Of a DNA stretch of 52,375 bases, positions 49,866 to 52,375 are shown in pieces (within the stretch, counting starts at the first letter, position 1; each line of letters starts with the position of its first letter). A program made the translations under genes and the position numbers. The stretch is from Kitasatospora sp. GP82 (GTDB lineage Bacteria; Actinomycetota; Actinomycetes; Streptomycetales; Streptomycetaceae), in NCBI RefSeq assembly GCF_029892105.1, contig NZ_JARZAJ010000045.1:1-52375 (forward strand). Direction: 5' to 3'. The notes under the pieces were generated by a model. The model searched no databases and was not told the origin of the DNA. It was given only the letters and a program-made list of their open reading frames with translations.

Positions 49866-50339
49866 GTGAAACTGGCTGAAGCGCTCGCGCAGCGCGCGGC
49901 TGCGGTGCGGCGGGTGGAGCAGTTGCGGGTGCGCGTCGTCGGCAGCGCCCGCTACCAGGAGGGCGAGGAACCGGCCGAGAATGCGGCGGAGGTCCTGGCC
50001 CAGGCCGGAGAGGTGCTGGACGAGCTGGAGCGGCTGATCCGTCAGATCAACCGGACCAACTCCACCGTGCTCATCGAGGGCGGCGGCACTCTTACCGACG
50101 CCCTCGCCCGCCGGGACGTCTTGCGGCTGCGCCACTCGGTGACCACCGCGGCCGCCGACGCCGCCTCCGGACGCGACCAGCGCGGAGCCGTACGGCAGTT
50201 GCGGTCCGAACTCAGGATCCTCTCCGCCCTGCCGGTCGCCGAGCTCCGCGCCCAGGCGGACGTCCTGGCCAAGGAGATCCGCGAGGTGGACACCCTGATC
50301 CAGCGCACCAACTGGGAGATCGACCTGATCGAGGACTGA
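49866..50339 (+). CDS. DIP1984-family protein
   Basis: A 157-residue, mostly helical protein of the DIP1984 (septicolysin-like) family: VKLAEALAQRAAAVRRVEQL, INRTNSTVLIEGGGTLTDAL, ARRDVLRLRHSV and a final VDTLIQRTNWEIDLIED. The role is unknown; the family is a long coiled coil. GTG 49866 has AGAGGTG upstream. Confidence 0.9.
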   Translation: MKLAEALAQRAAAVRRVEQLRVRVVGSARYQEGEEPAENAAEVLAQAGEVLDELERLIRQINRTNSTVLIEGGGTLTDALARRDVLRLRHSVTTAAADAASGRDQRGAVRQLRSELRILSALPVAELRAQADVLAKEIREVDTLIQRTNWEIDLIED

Positions 50340-50730
50340 CCCCACAAGCTGGGTGTGGGAAGCAGGTAGTCGTCACGGAGGCGTGCACACACCGCGGGTC
50401 GGCGGTTTATCCGGCCCTTGGCGCGTGAAGAGCAACGCAGGGGTTCGATTCCTCGCCAACAGTGCAGCTCAGCATCGCGTACAGGTGACAGAGCACACCG
50501 CACAGCTCACCACCATGTGCAGATCCGGACGACGAGGGCGGGAACGGGGCGCCCCACACCCGATGCGAGGGCCGTGCACACCACCACGGCCCTCGCACCT
50601 GCTCCACCCCAGGGCCACTCAAGAAGCGCCATCAGGGTTCGTTACTGCGATCTCTGCGTGATGTCGTACCTCCGTAGTCCACAGCCGCAGCTGAACGGCC
50701 TGCTTCGGACGCCACGCCGACACCGAGGCC
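50340..50730. other. intergenic region with a T-arm-like sequence
   Basis: About 390 bases without a convincing gene. GGGGTTCGATTCCTC near 50437-50451 looks like the T-arm of a tRNA, but no acceptor or anticodon arm matches around it. Confidence 0.4.
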
Positions 50731-50880
50731 GTGATCACTCTCCATCGACTCCTCGCCGAGTTCTTCGACGCGCGAGAGCAGCCGGACAGCCTCGCCAGGA
50801 TCTTCAGGGACTACCAGTCGTGGCTGACCACCCGGCCCTGGTACCAGTTCGAAACGGCATCACCGGACCAGATCAACTGA
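50731..50880 (+). pseudogene. small ORF, probable C-terminal fragment
   Basis: The frame from GTG 50731 reads VITLHRLLAEFFDAREQPDS, LARIFRDYQSWLTTRPWYQF and ends DQIN. It reads like a genuine protein tail with good codon use. No ribosome site or family was recognised. Confidence 0.35.
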
Positions 50881-51097
50881 GACAACACCCGGCACCCCAC
50901 CGCCCGGGACCAGATCAGGCGGCGGCTGCGCTGGGCAGCCGTGCCACAGAACGATATCGCCACGGGAGGCGGGCTCTGGCTCCGGTGGCCAAGTAGCGGG
51001 AAAAATCTGGCCATCTACGGTGCACAGTCACAGGCCAGTCGCTCAGTCGATGTTACTTTGCGCGGTAGTTGGCCACTTTGCAGCTAGGCCGTGTCTC

Positions 51098-51152
51098 ATA
51101 ATTGATCACGTGGCTGGTAGAGGTGAGTTGACGGATGCGGCGTGGGAGCGAA
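51098..51152 (+). pseudogene. IS5-family transposase 5' stub
   Basis: The frame reads LIIDHVAGRGELTDAAWERT, closely similar to the first 20 residues of the IS5 transposase that starts at 51454 (LIDLVVGRGEITDAAWARI). Only the first about 55 bases remain; the Imm35-like gene follows at once. Confidence 0.75.
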
Positions 51153-51160
51153 CTGGCGTG

Positions 51161-51460
51161 GTGGAAGCCGTGACGGTGGGGGAGGCCGAGCGACTCGCGC
51201 GCGCCTACCTGCGCGGTCAGATCCGGGGGTGGACAGACGATGGCTGGACACTCAGATGGGACGAGTGGGCGTCTGGCGAGGACGGGTATGTGTTCGAGTT
51301 CGGCAGGGACGGCGGGCTGCCCGCCGGGGCTCCAGTGTTCGTCGCCCGGACCGGCGGCGAATGCCGGCTGATGCCAGCCAGGGAGTACTCCGGGCGTAGA
51401 CGCCCGCGCCTCGGCGGGATCGCCTTTGCTCCTGTTGCGCCGCAAAAGTCTGCGTGCTAA
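51161..51460 (+). CDS. YrhB/Imm35-like small protein
   Basis: About 99 residues from GTG 51161: VTVGEAERLARAYLRGQI, DEWASGEDGYVFEFGRDG and GAPVFVARTGGECRLMPA. The helix, then strand WVF/YVF, then GxPxFVxRxxG order is that of YrhB/Imm35 immunity domains of toxin systems. No toxin gene is near. It is squeezed between an IS5 stub and the next IS5 element, which its stop codon overlaps, so its original 5' and 3' ends may both be altered. Confidence 0.5.
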   Translation: MEAVTVGEAERLARAYLRGQIRGWTDDGWTLRWDEWASGEDGYVFEFGRDGGLPAGAPVFVARTGGECRLMPAREYSGRRRPRLGGIAFAPVAPQKSAC

Positions 51461-52352
51461 TTGATCTTGTGGTGGGTCGTGGAGAGATAACGGATGCTGC
51501 GTGGGCTCGGATTGAGCCGTTGCTGCCGCAGCGGGATGGTGCGGGGCGTCCTTGGCGGGATCACCGTCAGGTGGTGAACGGGGTGCTGTGGCGGCTGCGC
51601 ACGGGTGCCCCATGGCGTGATCTGCCCGAGCGGTACGGCCCGTGGCAGACCGTCTACCGGCGCTTCGCCCAGTGGGAGAAGGACGGCACCTGGGCCGCGC
51701 TCCTGCGGGAGGTCCAGGTCCGCAACGACGCGGTGGGGACCGTGGAGTGGACGGTCTCGGTCGACTCCACGGTCGCGAGGGCCCACCAGCACGCTGCCGG
51801 CGCCCGCAAAAAGGGGATCAGCCCGAGGACGAATCGGATGATCCGGCAGCAGTTGCGCGCCGCGAGGCGCTCGGCCGGTCCCGGGGCGGGCTGACCACCA
51901 AAATCCACATGGCGGTCGACGGCCGGGGCCTGCCGCTGTCGATTGTGCTGAGCACCGGCAACACTGCCGACTGCACGATGCTGCCCGCCGTCCTCGATGC
52001 CATCCGCGTCCCGCGTGTCGGGACCGGGCGGCCGAGGACCAGGCCCGACGGGGTCGTGGCCGACAAGGCCTACTCCTCCCGGAAGATCCGCGACCTGCTG
52101 CGGCGTCGACGGATCAAAGCGACCATCCCCGAACGCCGCGACCAGATGGCAAACCGCGCCCGCCGCGCAAGCCGCGGCGGGCGACCGCCGGCCTTCGACA
52201 AGACCACCTACAAAGGACGGAACGTTATCGAGCGGTGCTTCGCGAAGCTGAAGCAATTCCGAGCAGTGGCAACCAGGTTCGACTGTGAGGATGGTCGGGT
52301 GCCGCCCCGGGCGGTGGTCTGGCCCGAGGTACGACTGGCGCTTATGCCTTGA
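51454..52352 (+). CDS. IS5-family transposase, read through a -1 frameshift, C-terminus altered
   Basis: Frame 1 (51454-51894) encodes EITDAAWARIEPLLPQR, GAPWRDLPERYGPWQTVYRR and the first Asp in WTVSVDSTVARAHQHA. At CGC AAA AAG GGG (51806-51817) the sequence allows a -1 slip into the second frame, which continues GDQPEDESDDPAAVARREAL, SRGGLTTKIHMAVDGRG, VVADKAYSSRKIRDL and NVIERCFAKLKQFRAVATRF. Two-frame IS5 elements with such a slip are common in this group. After RAVATRF the expected ending is replaced by DCEDGRVPPRAVVW up to 52352, so the 3' end seems broken. The window ends 23 bases later. Confidence 0.8.
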
Positions 52353-52375
52353 GTTTGATCTGCCGACCACTGCCC

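Noticed and set aside
50420..50460. Possible tRNA gene or attachment-site remnant around GGGGTTCGATTCC
   Set aside because: Only a T-arm-like motif is present and its stem pairs imperfectly. No acceptor, D or anticodon arm fits within 80 bases on either side.

Overview
The window is high-GC actinomycete DNA. Codon use, many GTG starts, short GGAGG-type ribosome sites and the gene families present all point to Streptomyces, Kitasatospora or a close relative. The density of broken transposases (IS21, IS630, IS3, ISAzo13, IS982, several IS5-like, an NF041680-type) and of decayed single-gene fragments suggests a chromosome arm or a large plasmid rather than core chromosome. No rRNA, intact tRNA or CRISPR array was seen.

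Layout. 1-3.7 kb: a NarL-type two-component system (minus strand) followed by a secreted alpha/beta hydrolase whose upstream region resembles that of the kinase gene. 3.76-10.57 kb: an IS21-family element (istA, frameshifted istB) whose istA gene is cut cleanly in two by a 4.2 kb insert at 5672-9846. The insert carries three 4-bp-overlapping genes (tyrosine recombinase, small HTH protein, zinc-ribbon degenerate recombinase) plus a SUKH/SMI1 immunity-like gene, and is bounded by imperfect inverted repeats. Removing it restores an uninterrupted istA frame. This is the most interesting object in the window. 10.8-15.4 kb: a DNA-binding/membrane protein, small membrane and secreted proteins and a proline iminopeptidase. 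15.5-16.75 kb: a second, truncated IS21 transposase joined to a decayed HEPN-domain fragment. 17-20.2 kb: two convergent paralogous TPR proteins around a TfoX-like gene. 20.3-27.1 kb: a giant RHS/YD-repeat protein with LamG modules and a C-terminal nuclease toxin domain, followed by its probable SUKH immunity gene. The RHS gene has lost its 5' end at a junction where a Sel1/TPR gene on the other strand has also lost its own.

28-34.6 kb is a graveyard: IS3, ISAzo13, acyltransferase/nitrilase, ABC ATPase and CoiA-like fragments, plus two IS elements with perfect terminal repeats that sit one base apart; one seems to carry a glyoxalase-like gene. 33.6-38 kb also holds a NUDIX hydrolase, an S9 peptidase and a GNAT acetyltransferase. 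38.6-44.5 kb holds two overlapping winged-helix (RepL-like) genes, a duplicated small ORF family, an IS982 element with a hairpin over its start codon, a second NUDIX hydrolase and two secreted proteins. 44.9-50.4 kb holds an HNH-like lipoprotein broken by a 5-bp tandem duplication, a TetR/SDR pair with matching operators, a MITE-like element, a frameshifted IS5-family transposase and a DIP1984 protein. 51-52.4 kb ends in an Imm35-like gene between an IS5 remnant and an IS5 element read through a -1 frameshift.

Functional links that can be argued are: the two-component system with the hydrolase; the RHS toxin with its SUKH gene; TetR with SDR; and the recombinase trio as the machinery of a cargo-carrying element. 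All family assignments rest on reading the proteins by eye; no searches were run.
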